Shown here: piece by piece, positions 63,832 through 64,000 of the stretch | How positions within the stretch are numbered: position 1 is the first letter of the stretch | How the letters are laid out: every line of letters starts with the position of its first letter | NCBI GenBank assembly: GCA_964450955.1 | Contig: CAYVFI010000008.1 | Span: 112,525 to 176,524 of the forward strand | DNA length: 64,000 nucleotides | Reading direction: 5' to 3' | DNA from: CAYNWT01 sp964450955 | GTDB lineage: Bacteria; Planctomycetota; Planctomycetia; Planctomycetales; Planctomycetaceae | The notes under the pieces: model-generated | Told to the model about the DNA's origin: nothing | Databases searched by the model: none | The model's input: the letters and a program-made list of their open reading frames with translations, nothing else | Made by a program: the position numbers and the translations under genes

Positions 63832-64000
63832 TATGCAATCAGCTCCCGGGTTTTCGGCGTAATGCACGCTTCAAAGATCGAGTTCTTTTGAGCGTGCAGC
63901 GATTCGAAGTAGTCCCAGATGGACTCTTCGTCCTGAGGCACATCTCCAGGGCAATCGCATGTCGTTGTTTGGGTTCTGGCTTGATGTTTGCATGAATTGT
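63831..64000 (-). CDS. C-terminal end of an unknown protein (5' part outside window)
   Basis: Frame open from the right edge of the window to TAA at 63831-63833. It encodes at least 55 residues, ending in PQDEESIWDYFESLHAQKNS followed by IFEACITPKTRELIA. A C-D-C-P pattern lies just before. The reading is partial, so no family can be assigned; only its place at the head of the three-gene operon is clear. Confidence 0.55.
   Translation of the reverse strand, partial: NSCKHQARTQTTTCDCPGDVPQDEESIWDYFESLHAQKNSIFEACITPKTRELIA

Overview
The window reads as chromosomal DNA of a planctomycete, probably a marine or freshwater member of the Planctomycetaceae/Pirellulaceae grade. The pointers are a DUF1559 pseudopilin-like protein with an H-x9-DG-like C-terminus, a DUF1080 (3-keto-disaccharide hydrolase) protein, Hanks-type kinases fused to membrane modules, giant secreted proteins, small DUF4190-type membrane proteins, GTG/TTG starts used often, and a lipid A gene set with OmpH/Skp. 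Gene density is high, genes are on both strands in short operons, and I saw no rRNA, tRNA, CRISPR array, transposase, integrase or phage gene. Species cannot be named from the sequence alone.

Layout. 1-8.8 kb: a Tad/Flp pilus locus split into two convergent operons (cpaF-tadB-tadC on +; secretin, CpaD-like lipoprotein and TPR lipoprotein on -), then a Cys-rich secreted protein and a separate Flp-like pilin. 9.1-13.5 kb: DUF1080 glycoside-acting protein, small membrane proteins, an HMA-MauE fusion, a methyltransferase-MOSC pair. 13.6-16.4 kb: a sensor kinase/response regulator pair in which the regulator lacks the sigma54-contacting GAFTGA loop. 16.5-18.8 kb: SxtJ plus NodU-type carbamoyltransferase. 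19.3-25.7 kb: DUF1559 protein, GT2 glycosyltransferase, and a TolQ/ExbB-like channel behind a 1041-residue TPR protein. 26-30.4 kb: a Cys-cluster protein, a 16-bp tandem repeat, then an SLBB-like/transmembrane/proline-rich protein paired with an actin-fold ATPase. 30.5-34 kb: succinate dehydrogenase/fumarate reductase (sdhC-A-B), followed upstream by an MFS transporter.

36-48.6 kb: a secreted protein with three CxxC repeats, then a signalling block: a Ser/Thr kinase with zinc ribbon, RDD and a probable second degenerate kinase lobe; a zinc-ribbon membrane protein; an FHA-pseudokinase; and, convergent with these across a cruciform-forming repeat, a 2117-residue exported macroglobulin-like protein. 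49-53 kb: YciA thioesterase and the lipid A operon skp / lpxC-lpxA-Gfo/Idh, where the last gene is a candidate UDP-GlcNAc 3-dehydrogenase. 53.3-57.2 kb: lineage-specific membrane proteins and a gene with a homopolymer frameshift lying between two copies of a 90-bp terminator-containing repeat. 57.3-62.8 kb: htpG, CPA2 antiporter with CBS domains, spermidine-synthase-like and zinc-finger methyltransferases, DUF4190 protein. 62.8-64 kb: REP-like repeats and a three-gene operon of unknown function running off the right edge.

The best candidates for something not well described are the kinase/pseudokinase block with its giant neighbour (37.1-48.6 kb), the SLBB-like plus actin-like pair (27.4-30.4 kb), and the lpxA-linked oxidoreductase. 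Function calls rest on motifs and residue patterns read by eye, not on searches.
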